DNA of 64,000 nucleotides, from NCBI RefSeq assembly GCF_031582965.1, contig NZ_CP134049.1, positions 3,720,001-3,784,000 of the forward strand. Reading direction: 5' to 3'. Under the pieces are notes generated by a model. That model saw only the letters and a list, made by a program, of their open reading frames with translations, searched no databases and had not been told where the DNA came from. This DNA comes from Bacillus sp. NEB1478 (GTDB lineage Bacteria; Bacillota; Bacilli; Bacillales; Fictibacillaceae). Positions 1-8,230 of the stretch are shown piece by piece (position 1 is the first letter of the stretch; each line of letters opens with the position of its first letter). The translations under genes and the position numbers were made by a program.

Positions 1-228
1 AATAATGACGATATCTCCTTTTTTCGGTTCAGAAAAGGCGTATACGATCTTGTTTACGTATAATTTCTCCTGATCATGAAGGGTTGGCGACATCGAGGCT
101 CCCTCCACTAAATACGGAGCAAAAAAATAAGTTTTCGTAATAAAAACAAAGGCCAAAGCGAATACAATAGCCTTCAACCAGCTGATCCATTCATTTCTCG
201 GTTGGGTATTTTTTTCTTTTTCCAACAT
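1..228 (-). CDS. Signal peptidase I, N-terminal part (runs off the window)
   Basis: Type I signal peptidase that cleaves signal peptides from secreted proteins at the outer face of the membrane. The 76 visible residues start MLEKEKNTQ, followed by a single membrane segment (about residues 19-38) and the catalytic-serine box VEGASMSPTL, then LYVNKIVYAF and KKGDIV. This arrangement (short cytosolic tail, one TM, SxM box) is that of Bacillus Sip proteins. The catalytic lysine and the C-terminus lie outside the window. The start ATG at 228 lies only 8 bases past the end of the upstream VOC gene (237-638), so they are probably co-transcribed. Identity of the family is secure; which Sip paralog cannot be told. 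Confidence 0.9.
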   Translation of the reverse strand, partial: MLEKEKNTQPRNEWISWLKAIVFALAFVFITKTYFFAPYLVEGASMSPTLHDQEKLYVNKIVYAFSEPKKGDIVII

Positions 229-236
229 ATATTCTT

Positions 237-638
237 TCACCTCGCCGCTACAATTTCAATTTTTATACGATCGGGATCTTCAAAAAACAAAGCATAATGA
301 TCACTTCCACCTGCAAACGGATACTTCTCTTCATACAGAAAGGAAACATTTCTATTTGTTAATTGTACACGAAGCTGATTAATTTGCGCACGTGATTGAG
401 CCCACAACGCCAGATGATTAAGTCCCGTATGCTTTCTATGAAAGGAGTTATTTATGTACTTCTCGTTTGTCTGGGTGAATACCAGATAAGCTGTACCCTT
501 TTTATAACTAATACCTTTATCCCATTCCTGATAGATCGCAAACCCCAACTCCTGCAGAAGCCAACTATAAAATTCCTTAGAACGCTCTAATTGATGAACA
601 TTGATTTCTACATGGTGAATCCCCTGTGGTATTTCCAA
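237..638 (-). CDS. VOC superfamily (glyoxalase/bleomycin-resistance fold) protein
   Basis: Small 133-residue vicinal-oxygen-chelate protein. Visible hallmarks are the opening IHHVEINVHQLERSKEFY, the metal-ligand type histidine at HH near residue 9, the mid-protein GLNHLALWA, and the terminal DPDRIKIEIV. One full beta-alpha-beta-beta-beta pair of modules fits this length. The substrate cannot be read from sequence; members range from glyoxalases to antibiotic-binding proteins. It is followed directly by the signal peptidase gene and has no obvious biochemical link to it. Family assignment is confident, function unknown. Confidence 0.85.
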   Translation of the reverse strand: MEIPQGIHHVEINVHQLERSKEFYSWLLQELGFAIYQEWDKGISYKKGTAYLVFTQTNEKYINNSFHRKHTGLNHLALWAQSRAQINQLRVQLTNRNVSFLYEEKYPFAGGSDHYALFFEDPDRIKIEIVAAR

Positions 639-761
639 TGGATGTCCTTCTCCTTAAGAATACTATGAAAAAATGAAAAAAGGCATTCTTTCACTTTTAA
701 TTTTATAAAAAATAGCCTACAATGGTAAAGATTTCCGTTTTTTTAAACAGGAGGGTTTTCT

Positions 762-2597
762 ATGATTGATAAAACAAAACACGCAGCTATCTTCCTGGCT
801 ATCTTTTTGCTTTGGTTGAAAACGTATATTGTTTATAAAGTCTCTTTTACGCTTCCCATTGATAATTTCCTGCAAGAATTTTTATTATTTTTTAATCCTC
901 TTAGTTTCCTTGTTTTCTATTTTAGTATGGTTTATTACTTCTCTCCTTCAAAAAGAAGGCGTGTCATTCTATGGCTTTCCTTTATTTATAGTTTCATATT
1001 GTACGCGAATATTGTGTACTATCGATTCTTTAGCGACTTCATTACGGTACCGGTTTTATTCCAGACAAAAAACGCAGGTGATATCGGCAACAGCATTTAT
1101 GAACTTGTGTATTTGACAGATATTTTTTATTTTCTTGATGTTATGATCTTGTCGTTTTTATTAAAAAAACCAAACTGGACCCCTAATGTAGCGATTTTAC
1201 GCAAAGACCGAAGAAAGTTAATCCTAGCTGGCCTAGCTATCCTAGCTGTCCATATTTCACTTGCTGAAGTCAACCGGCCTCAGTTGCTGACAAGAACATT
1301 TGACAGGGAAATTCTCGTTAAAAGTTTAGGGACATTTAATTATCATCTGTACGACATCATGCTTCAGTCCAAGTCTTCAATGCAAAAAGCATTAGCGAGC
1401 AACATTGATGCTGAAGAAGTTTTGCAAAAGCTCAAAAAAGATACGAAGAACAACTCAGAGCTCTTCGGCGTTGCAAAAGGCAAGAATGTAATCATTGTTT
1501 CGTTAGAATCAACTCAAAACTTTGTCCTTAATTATAAGATTAATGGCAAAGAGGTAACTCCCTTCTTAAATGAACTAGCCAGATCGAGCTATTATTTTAA
1601 TCATTTTTATCATCAGACTGGCCAGGGAAAAACATCTGATTCAGAGTTTCTCGTAGAAAATTCCCTATATCCTCTCCCAAGAGGTGCGGTATTCCAGACA
1701 AATCCTTTGAACGAGTATAATGCGATGCCGGAAATTTTAAAAACAAATGGTTATTACTCGGCTGTTTTTCATGGGAATAACAAAAGCTTTTGGAACCGAG
1801 ATGTTATGTACAAAACGATGGGATATGATAAATTTTTCAGTGAAGAATACTATGACATCACTGATGAAAATTCAATAAATTATGGTCTGAAAGATATTCC
1901 TTTTTTTGAGCAATCCATGCCGTATTTAGAAGATCTTCCGAAGCCTTTTTATGCAAAATTCATTACGCTGACAAATCATCATCCTTTTTTACTCGATGAA
2001 GAAGATCAATGGATTGATCCTTATCCTGTAGATGATGGAACTGTCAGCCGCTATTTTACAACGGTTCGATATGAAGATGAGGCATTGAAGCTGTTTTTTG
2101 AAGACCTGAAGAAGTCTGGACTTTATGATAATTCTGTTGTGGTTGTATACGGAGATCATTACGGTATCTCTGAAAGACATGAAGAAGCGATGGCTGAAGT
2201 GCTGGGAAAAGAAAATCTTACTCCATATGACCATATCCAGCTGCAGCAAGTGCCGTTATTCATCCATATCCCTGGTAAAAAAGGCGAAAATGTAGAAAGT
2301 GTCGGCGGCCAGGTCGATTTAAAACCAACACTATTACATCTGTTAGGAATTGAAACAAAGGATGATGTTCATTTCGGTACAGACCTTTTCTCAGAAGATC
2401 ATAATGATCTAACGGTTCTTCGTAACGGTGCTTTTATCAATAAGAATTTTGTTTACACAAATGAGACGTGTTATAGCAATAAGCTAGGTACACCCGTTGA
2501 TATTAAGAATTGTGAACCTTATATTGAGGAATCAAAAGATGAACTTGATGAATCGGATCGCATTGTTTATGGAGATCTATTGAGGTTCTTAAAATAG
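762..2597 (+). CDS. LtaS-type lipoteichoic acid synthase family sulfatase-fold enzyme
   Basis: A 611-residue polytopic membrane protein with about five N-terminal membrane segments (residues 8-165) and an extracellular sulfatase-like domain. Family-defining features are visible: VIIVSLEST near residue 245-252 (metal-binding Glu), GQGKTSDSE near 287-295 containing the nucleophile threonine of LtaS, FHGNNKSFWNRD near 345, and VVYGDHYG near 462-469. Known members transfer glycerol phosphate from phosphatidylglycerol to build lipoteichoic acid or to prime its glycolipid anchor. Bacillus has several paralogs (LtaS, YfnI, YqgS, YvgJ); I cannot say which this is. An AGGAGGG ribosome site precedes the ATG and a strong terminator follows, so it is a single-gene unit. 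Confidence 0.88.
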   Translation: MIDKTKHAAIFLAIFLLWLKTYIVYKVSFTLPIDNFLQEFLLFFNPLSFLVFYFSMVYYFSPSKRRRVILWLSFIYSFILYANIVYYRFFSDFITVPVLFQTKNAGDIGNSIYELVYLTDIFYFLDVMILSFLLKKPNWTPNVAILRKDRRKLILAGLAILAVHISLAEVNRPQLLTRTFDREILVKSLGTFNYHLYDIMLQSKSSMQKALASNIDAEEVLQKLKKDTKNNSELFGVAKGKNVIIVSLESTQNFVLNYKINGKEVTPFLNELARSSYYFNHFYHQTGQGKTSDSEFLVENSLYPLPRGAVFQTNPLNEYNAMPEILKTNGYYSAVFHGNNKSFWNRDVMYKTMGYDKFFSEEYYDITDENSINYGLKDIPFFEQSMPYLEDLPKPFYAKFITLTNHHPFLLDEEDQWIDPYPVDDGTVSRYFTTVRYEDEALKLFFEDLKKSGLYDNSVVVVYGDHYGISERHEEAMAEVLGKENLTPYDHIQLQQVPLFIHIPGKKGENVESVGGQVDLKPTLLHLLGIETKDDVHFGTDLFSEDHNDLTVLRNGAFINKNFVYTNETCYSNKLGTPVDIKNCEPYIEESKDELDESDRIVYGDLLRFLK

Positions 2598-2599
2598 AA

Positions 2600-2644
2600 A
2601 AGACTCAAAAGGCTGAAAAACTGCAGCCCTTTTGAGTCTTTTTT
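2600..2644 (+). terminator. Rho-independent terminator of the LtaS-like gene
   Basis: A long stem (AAGACTCAAAAGG..CTG paired to CAG..CCTTTTGAGTCTT with one bulge) is followed by a run of T. It starts two bases after the stop codon. Confidence 0.85.
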
Positions 2645-2779
2645 ATAATTTAGAATGATTCTGGAAATATGTTGATTGCTGAAAACAAAAAAGACAAAAA
2701 GGACAGAAACTATATATGAAACAGACCAAACTCTCTTGTAGAAAAATGAAAATCAGCTCGGGGAATAAATTGTTTGGGG

Positions 2780-3298
2780 TCAGTCCCTATGCATGAGTTT
2801 CGCGTTGCGCATTCGGATCATGGAGAAGTGTAAGGTAGATTGTGGCAGCTGTTCGTACAATGGCTGAAGCGAAGGGACAATTCTAAGCTCAACATTCTCT
2901 TCTACGAGCGCGTCTAGCAGTGAGCCAACTTCCTCTATTTTTAACGGTATTTCTGTCTCATAAGATATAAAGTATCCTGCCCCTTCATCCATCATCGCGA
3001 AACGAGCATCATTTAATGAATATTTATAGAGCTTCGTGTTTTGAATGCGATCAATCCATCTGCCTTCTACCACTATTATTTTTTCGCTGGATGCCATGTG
3101 TAAATATTTTTCCCGGTCTGATTGAGTCGTGTCCAATGTTGCCCAAAATCCAATCCTCGGGCAATCACGAGGAAGTAAATAAAGTGGTGACCGATCTTTA
3201 TCAATTGCCCAAACCATCGGCTGCCGATCTGGAAAACTTAGATGCTTTCGCGGTTGAAAAATCTCTATATTATGCTCTTCTGAAAAATGATAAAGCAT
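2780..3298 (-). CDS. DUF6886 family protein
   Basis: A 172-residue cytosolic protein starting MLYHFSEEHNI. The open frame continues 41 codons upstream, but the ATG at 3298 is chosen because it has an AGGGAGGAAG ribosome site and because family members begin at this motif. Recognisable blocks are WAIDKDRSPLYLLPRDCPRIGF and the C-terminal LRIVPSLQPLYEQL. No catalytic motif is evident. The family is uncharacterised; the residues in its middle resemble small RES- or ADP-ribosylation-like folds only weakly, so no function is claimed. It is divergent from the broken phosphoesterase at 3386, with an 87-base shared promoter region. Confidence 0.75.
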   Translation of the reverse strand: MLYHFSEEHNIEIFQPRKHLSFPDRQPMVWAIDKDRSPLYLLPRDCPRIGFWATLDTTQSDREKYLHMASSEKIIVVEGRWIDRIQNTKLYKYSLNDARFAMMDEGAGYFISYETEIPLKIEEVGSLLDALVEENVELRIVPSLQPLYEQLPQSTLHFSMIRMRNAKLMHRD

Positions 3299-3385
3299 AT
3301 GCTTCCTCCCTCTAAAATCACTGCTTGTGATAAACCAAAATATTCCTTTATAATAACCTATAATAATGATAAGGCGGGAATAATT

Positions 3386-4129
3386 TTGAAGCCACTTTTT
3401 GCTTATTTTACTGATGTTCATGGAAATATAGATGCTCTTAAGGCTGTCATATCAGATGCTCGTTCTCATGGTATAGACTCTTTTTTTTGCGGATGAGACA
3501 TCATTGGAATTGGTCCATTTACGAACGAGGTGCTGGATTTATTATTTAGCACGAATTCTTTCCAAATGGTAACAGGCAATCATGACGAAGCTGTCCTTGC
3601 TTTAAAATATGGCCAACTCTATCCAAAAAGTCATGTTCATGCAAAACTACATCATCAATGGATTGCAGATCAGTTAGACAATCAGTTAGCCGAACAATTA
3701 AGAAAACTGCCGCGTGAACTTACATTTAAAAGGAATGATTTCAATTTTTTAATTACACATTATCCTTTTAAACAAGGAAAAAAGGAATCTCCTATTTCTG
3801 AAGATCCCTTCCTTCCTATTATAGTAAATCCTGCTCTCGAGTTGATTGAACAAGCCTTTGATTCCAACTCATATGATTTTATAGGATTCGGTCATCACCA
3901 TATCCTGCATCATTTCAAAAGTGATAAAACGCACTATGTTAATCCAGGTGCACTAGGCTGCAGCACTATGGCTAAAGCTCATTATGCTATCGCCTACAAA
4001 GAAAACCATAAGGTTCAAGTCGAATTTAAATGTGTACCTTATGATCGTCAAAGATTAATAAGAGCCTACAACGAACTAAACATACCCGATTCTGCGTTCC
4101 TCATGAAAGCTTTTCATGGGATTTCTTAG
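3386..4129 (+). pseudogene. Calcineurin-like metallophosphoesterase gene interrupted by an in-frame TGA
   Basis: The frame from a TTG start at 3386 (ribosome site AAGGCGGG at 3371) encodes a YfcE-type metallophosphoesterase: FTDVHGN (first metal motif), then SFFCG, a TGA stop at 3494-3496, then DIIGIGPFTNEV and GNHDEA (third motif), GFGHHH and HYVNPGALG. The frame on both sides of the TGA is the same, and the alignment to the family is continuous, with the stop sitting in the GD metal motif where GGA (Gly) is normal, one G-to-T change away. All other metal ligands are present. It is either a recent nonsense mutation, a sequencing error, or a read-through site. Without read-through the first product is about 36 residues and inactive; the ATG at 3530 would give a protein lacking the first two motifs. 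Confidence 0.85.
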
Positions 4130-4133
4130 TTTT

Positions 4134-4706
4134 TTATAGTTCTTTTACCGGCTGGTAGTTTTTTGAGCCTGATGGAAGAAGATCAAGCAAAGGCCAAACA
4201 GAACAAAAATCGTCTCCTGGTCCAAAAGGACTTTTGGCAACATGATAGATTGTGCCGTTTTTATCCTTTCTAAAAGTAGAAACACCTGGATAATAGTATC
4301 CTTCTTTTTCAAACCCTAAGTCTCTTTTAAAACGATTTTCCTTTGTTGAGATCATAGGAAATTTCCAGCCTCTTGATGCCGCAAAGTCTTTTTGAATCAT
4401 TGGTTCGTCTGGGGTGGAAATGTAGAAAGGAGCTTTACGGACAATGTGGTGGTAAACGCCGTTAAATCCATCAGCCCACATCGTACAATATGAACAGCTT
4501 TGTCCCATATTGTGCACAATGATTAGTTCATCATGATCTCCAAAAAGATCCATCAATGTGACCGTATTACCTTCTGCATTCAAAAAGGTATAGTTCTCTA
4601 CTTCCTCTTCAGGCAAAGTTCGTTTAAGCTTTGTAAGTTTCGCCTTTTTCTCCAAAATTTCCTTTTCCAACAAATCAATCTCTTCCATTACCTCTTTAAC
4701 TACCAT
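4134..4706 (-). CDS. DUF899 thioredoxin-like protein
   Basis: A 190-residue protein of the DUF899 (AhpC/thioredoxin-related) family. The start ATG at 4706 has a perfect AGGAGGT site; an upstream in-frame ATG at 4733 lacks one. The N-terminal third is a predicted coiled coil (KEILEKKAKLTKLKRTLP). The thioredoxin-like core shows GQSCSYCTMWADG with two cysteines two residues apart, GWKFPMIST and YYYPGVSTF, which are typical of this family. Function is not established; members are usually annotated only as thioredoxin-fold proteins. It is convergent with the phosphoesterase pseudogene, with only 4 bases between the stops. Confidence 0.8.
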   Translation of the reverse strand: MVVKEVMEEIDLLEKEILEKKAKLTKLKRTLPEEEVENYTFLNAEGNTVTLMDLFGDHDELIIVHNMGQSCSYCTMWADGFNGVYHHIVRKAPFYISTPDEPMIQKDFAASRGWKFPMISTKENRFKRDLGFEKEGYYYPGVSTFRKDKNGTIYHVAKSPFGPGDDFCSVWPLLDLLPSGSKNYQPVKEL

Positions 4707-4757
4707 TGCCAACCTCCTAAATTTCCGTTTCATTTCTAATTCTGTGATGAAACGGAC

Positions 4758-4789
4758 AAAACCTTTAAGATTGGAAGGTTTTTTGAATC
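4758..4789. terminator. Possible weak bidirectional terminator
   Basis: Stem AAAACCTT/AAGGTTTT with a 9-base loop lies between the DUF899 and VOC genes. The T run is better in the plus direction, where no gene ends, so its role for the minus-strand VOC gene is doubtful. Confidence 0.35.
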
Positions 4790-4793
4790 TTTT

Positions 4794-5144
4794 TTAACGA
4801 ACTATTTCTATAAACTCAATCTCCTCACCATCTGGACCTTCGTAAAATACGGTTTTCCAGCCGTTTTCTAAATGATAAGGACCTTCTGATGGCAACAGTC
4901 CTTTATGCTGTAAATCTCTTATTTTTTCTTTAACACAATTAACAGTGAAGGCGATGTGTGTGCTTTTAGACACTCCATTCGAATCTGGGATTAATTCGAG
5001 CTGAAAACCTTCGCCTTTTATAAATAAAAGCTCCGTTTCATTCCATTTCAGTTTTTCTTTGGATTGGATGGCTGCTATTTTTCCATAGAAGGCGACTGAC
5101 TTCTCCAGATTTGATACATAGATTCCGATATGGTGAATCTTCAT
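4794..5144 (-). CDS. VOC superfamily protein (last gene of SDR-QueA-like operon)
   Basis: A 116-residue glyoxalase-fold protein starting MKIHHIGIYVSNLEKSVAFY. The ATG at 5144 is preferred over the GTG at 5153 because AGGTG lies 6 bases before it. STHIAFTV in the middle and the terminal GPDGEEIEFIEIV are the second half-module. The gene begins 9 bases after the QueA-like stop, and shares the transcript of 5154-6904. Its substrate is not apparent. It is not closely similar to the VOC protein at 237-638. Confidence 0.85.
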   Translation of the reverse strand: MKIHHIGIYVSNLEKSVAFYGKIAAIQSKEKLKWNETELLFIKGEGFQLELIPDSNGVSKSTHIAFTVNCVKEKIRDLQHKGLLPSEGPYHLENGWKTVFYEGPDGEEIEFIEIVR

Positions 5145-5153
5145 GATGATCAC

Positions 5154-6179
5154 CTATAATATAAGATTCATATCGCCAAATTCGTGCCACAAATATTGTT
5201 GATTAATAGCTTCTTTATAAGCTGCGTGAAGTTTTTCAGAATGAATGAAGGCAGACAAAAGCTCGAGATGACTGGCTTCAGGTTCATGCATTCCAGTAAT
5301 TAATCCATCACAAACTTGCAGGTTCGTATCTTCTTGTATATAAAGATTTGTCCAGCCTTCTGCAGCCTCCAGCCCTTCTTTTTCAAGGGCTGCTGTTTCC
5401 AATGCTCGAACAACAGTGGTACCGACAGCTATTACTCTTCCGCCTTGCTTTTTCGTCTCATTGATCATTTGGACCGTCTCTTCTGAAACTTTATAATTTT
5501 CATAGTTTTTGTCTGGCCCTTTATGCCATTTATCATCGAGCAAATAGCTTAATCCAGTATGCAGCGTAATATAAGCGATCCGAATCCCTTTTTTCTGAAG
5601 ACGGAATAGCAGCTCCCAACTAAATGCGCGGCCGGCTGACGGCATTTCAACAGATCCAGGAATCGTTGCAAATACAGTCTGATAATAATCGAGGTTCCAA
5701 GGCTCTTGGATGTATTCATACCGTACCGGTTCTCCTAAACTATAAATCTGGTTGTAAAGGTCTGAGCAGCAAAGGTTAAAAGCCAGTGAAACAAATGGTG
5801 TATCAGAAGTTTGAGCGACGATCTCAGCTGTTAGGACTGGTGAAAAACGGATAATATCTCCTTTTTTCAAATCTCCGCTGACAGGTAACGCTTCCCAAAT
5901 CGATTCATTCTTTCTGTGGGCAAGCCTTATTTCTACTTCCACACCATCTGATTCTCGTTTGCTCTTTAGAACAGCAGGAACGGTCCGGCTAGCGTTCAGA
6001 ACGAGAAGGTCTCCTTTATTTAAAAATCGATCCAGATGATAGAACTGAGTATGCTCTCTTTCGCCTGTTGATTTGTCGAGCACCATCATTTTCACATAAT
6101 CTCTGCGAATTCCTCTTCGTTCTGGCGGTTGTATAGCATTGAGTTCATTTGGCAGCTCAAACTTGATCGCTGATTCCAT
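5154..6179 (-). CDS. QueA-like S-adenosylmethionine:tRNA ribosyltransferase-isomerase homolog (divergent)
   Basis: A 341-residue homolog of QueA, the enzyme that transfers and isomerises the ribosyl moiety of S-adenosylmethionine onto preQ1 in tRNA. Shared blocks are GDLLVLNASRTVPAVL, IPGSVEMPSAG, ITLHTGLSYL and RVIAVGTTVVRALET. However, the canonical GLHFT becomes GRAFSW, and LHVGLGTF becomes LHTGLSYL, so this is a divergent paralog rather than the usual queuosine enzyme. The gene context also differs: no tgt, ruvB or yajC, but an SDR gene overlapping its start by one base (TGATG) and a VOC gene just behind. It may act on another substrate or be a specialised queuosine-family enzyme; a second, canonical queA elsewhere is expected. 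Confidence 0.8.
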   Translation of the reverse strand: MESAIKFELPNELNAIQPPERRGIRRDYVKMMVLDKSTGEREHTQFYHLDRFLNKGDLLVLNASRTVPAVLKSKRESDGVEVEIRLAHRKNESIWEALPVSGDLKKGDIIRFSPVLTAEIVAQTSDTPFVSLAFNLCCSDLYNQIYSLGEPVRYEYIQEPWNLDYYQTVFATIPGSVEMPSAGRAFSWELLFRLQKKGIRIAYITLHTGLSYLLDDKWHKGPDKNYENYKVSEETVQMINETKKQGGRVIAVGTTVVRALETAALEKEGLEAAEGWTNLYIQEDTNLQVCDGLITGMHEPEASHLELLSAFIHSEKLHAAYKEAINQQYLWHEFGDMNLIL

Positions 6180-6904
6180 CAGTTCCCGCTCCCCTCAAGC
6201 TGAAATTCCTGTGCCTCAAAACGTTTCCCCGTAATGTGACTAGAAGAATCTGAAGCTAAGTATCCGAATACAGCTGTAATATCTTCTGGTCTTGCCAGCT
6301 CATAATCACAATCTGGTACGGCTAACTTGTGCATATCTGTGTCCATCTCTCCTGGATCGACCATGTTCACCCGAACTCCAGATTCCCTCACTTCATCTGC
6401 CCATGTTTCCGTTAACCCTTCTAAAGCAAATTTAGAGATTCCATAAGCACCCCAACCTGCATAACCCGTTGCACCTGCTTCTGATGTAATATTAATAATA
6501 CTTCCTTGCTGTTTTTGAAGCATGATTGGAAGAACTCTTCTTGTTACAAGGAATGGACCAATCGTATTGACGCGAAGCACTTCTTCAAAATCTTGTTCTG
6601 GATAATCCAGCAAAAATGGCATCGGACTTGGCCCCAAGATCGATGCATTATTTACAAGCACATCAATCTTTCCATAATACTCTTCTGTTAAAGCCACAAA
6701 TCGCTCAACATCCTTTGCTTTTGACATGTCTGCTCCTAATGCCAAAACATCTGCTCCAAGCTGCTCTAATTCTTTTTTCACTTCTTGAAGCGCTTCTTCT
6801 GTTCGTGAACAAATTGATAAATTGTATCCTTCTTTTGCATAATAAAGCGAAAGCGCTTTCCCTAAACCTTTTGAAGCTCCTGTAATCATTGCCACTTTTT
6901 TCAT
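6179..6904 (-). CDS. Short-chain dehydrogenase/reductase
   Basis: A 241-residue classical SDR oxidoreductase using NAD(P)H. The nucleotide motif TGASKGLG is at residues 8-15, the NNA motif at 85-87, and the catalytic serine (ITSEAG, S141) and YxxxK (Y154, K158) are all intact. Basic residues after the second strand (CSRTEE) suggest NADPH preference. It is the first gene of an operon with the QueA-like and VOC genes and has its own sigma-A promoter 70-100 bases upstream. Ribosome site GAGGAGGAA is 8 bases before the ATG. Substrate unknown. Confidence 0.9.
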   Translation of the reverse strand: MKKVAMITGASKGLGKALSLYYAKEGYNLSICSRTEEALQEVKKELEQLGADVLALGADMSKAKDVERFVALTEEYYGKIDVLVNNASILGPSPMPFLLDYPEQDFEEVLRVNTIGPFLVTRRVLPIMLQKQQGSIINITSEAGATGYAGWGAYGISKFALEGLTETWADEVRESGVRVNMVDPGEMDTDMHKLAVPDCDYELARPEDITAVFGYLASDSSSHITGKRFEAQEFQLEGSGN

Positions 6905-6977
6905 CTTTACTTCCTCCTCAGATTGTATTGCTATACATCATATACTTTTTATACATTTATGTTTACTAAGTATGTTT

Positions 6978-7007
6978 ATTATAGTTTTATTGTTTTTATT
7001 CCGTCAA
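6978..7007 (-). promoter_or_regulatory. Sigma-A promoter of the SDR-QueA-like-VOC operon
   Basis: TTGACG at 7002-7007, an 18-base spacer and a perfect TATAAT at 6978-6983 on the minus strand, about 75 bases before the start codon. Confidence 0.75.
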
Positions 7008-7039
7008 TGAGTTTGTTTTAAAAATCTTTCGACAAAAAC

Positions 7040-7077
7040 AAACAAGGGGGTCTGTCCCGGGACAGACCCCCTTGTTT
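7040..7077 (-). terminator. Terminator of uvsE formed by a 38-base perfect palindrome
   Basis: Two 19-base arms (AAACAAGGGGGTCTGTCCC and its exact complement) with no loop, followed on the minus strand by GTTTTTG. It overlaps the last bases of the uvsE stop codon. Confidence 0.7.
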
Positions 7078-8041
7078 ATTTCAATAAGAAAGATGCTTGA
7101 TCTATTATTTCTATATCAGAACGTTTTTTGACTTCTCTCATTAACTGAAATAATGCCATGTCCTTTTTCTTGGATTCAATCATACAGTCGATCTGGTCCA
7201 CACTTCCTTTAATTTCTTTTAAGAAATGAAAGAACATTTCTATATCCACGAAATCAGCATGATGACGGAACTGCTTTTCACTTTTAGGACTTGAGATGTG
7301 CATCTTTAATGGAAGTGGTGATTTTTTCCACGTTTCGACCACTCGTGGCCAATGCTGCATCCAGTTGTCGTCATAATGGAAGGCTAGGTGGTGATGATAG
7401 TCAAATACAAGAGGAATCGCAAGCTTTTCACATAAATACAAGGCATCCGACATAGTAAAAGAAGTATCATCATTTTCTAACATGATCATTTCCTGCAGTG
7501 GTACAGGCACATACGCCCAATTTTGAATAAAGCGCTCAAGTGCTGTGTCAGTTTCTTTGTAATTACCGCCTACATGCATCACGCACCTATGCATGGTGTT
7601 AATTCTCATCTTTTTTAGAATTTTATAGTGCATCTGCAATGTTTTTATAGAATTTTTCAGTACTTCTTTTTTCGGTGAATTTATGAGTACAAAATGATCC
7701 GGATGGAAATCCAGCCTCATAGTATGTTTTGCAGCAAACGCCCCGATTTCATGCAGTTCATCTGTTAATGGATTAATATAATCCCAATCCAGCAATTCCC
7801 CATGATTTGCAAGTGGTATCAGTCTTGAAGTCATTCTGTAAAATTTAATATCGTGAGCAACTGCATGTTTTAAAATCCTTAACGTGTTATGTAAATTAGC
7901 TTTGGCGATTCTTTCTAGTTTCCTCTTTCCCGCTTCCTTATTTTGAATCTGGCTGAACTGTTTGAATGTCATGGTTTGAGAAGGAGATGCATTTTGCAGC
8001 TCCATGCTCATGGCAACAAAACCTATTCTGACAATGGTCAT
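7076..8041 (-). CDS. uvsE: UV damage endonuclease UvsE/UvdE
   Basis: A 321-residue AP-endonuclease-like TIM barrel enzyme that nicks DNA immediately 5' of UV photoproducts and starts alternative excision repair. Family signatures are clear: RIGFVAMSMELQNASPSQTMTF at the start, KLERIAKANLHNTLRILKH, FYRMTSRLIPLANH, and metal-ligand residues in RLDFHPDHFVL, MHVGGNYKE, LENDD and VFDYHHH. The ATG at 8041 has GAGGTG 6 bases before it; the GTG at 8050 overlaps that site. The protein is full length. It stands alone between a palindromic terminator and a long non-coding stretch. No LexA-type box is visible upstream. Confidence 0.93.
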   Translation of the reverse strand: MTIVRIGFVAMSMELQNASPSQTMTFKQFSQIQNKEAGKRKLERIAKANLHNTLRILKHAVAHDIKFYRMTSRLIPLANHGELLDWDYINPLTDELHEIGAFAAKHTMRLDFHPDHFVLINSPKKEVLKNSIKTLQMHYKILKKMRINTMHRCVMHVGGNYKETDTALERFIQNWAYVPVPLQEMIMLENDDTSFTMSDALYLCEKLAIPLVFDYHHHLAFHYDDNWMQHWPRVVETWKKSPLPLKMHISSPKSEKQFRHHADFVDIEMFFHFLKEIKGSVDQIDCMIESKKKDMALFQLMREVKKRSDIEIIDQASFLLK

Positions 8042-8230
8042 TCGTGACACCTCGATTCGTCACTATCAGTATGACCCCGCAAACGTGTTGCTTAACCATT
8101 TTTACGTTGATAGCTTTCATCAGTTTTTATAAGAAGATTTCCTGAATGGAAATCGACCTTTTTTACCTGCCTTTCATTTTATACTTCTTTAAAAGAGGCA
8201 AACGTATGCAGGTTTTCTGCGGTTTTTCTT
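8042..8230. other. Leader of uvsE with one small hairpin
   Basis: Apart from the uvsE ribosome site, the only structure seen is a 7-base inverted repeat (GATTTCC..GGAAATC) at 8135-8153 followed by GACC and a T run on the plus strand. No gene or clear promoter was recognised. Confidence 0.4.

Noticed and set aside
3494..3496. Selenocysteine TGA
   Set aside because: No selenocysteine insertion element was seen after it, and the residue lies where Gly is normal.
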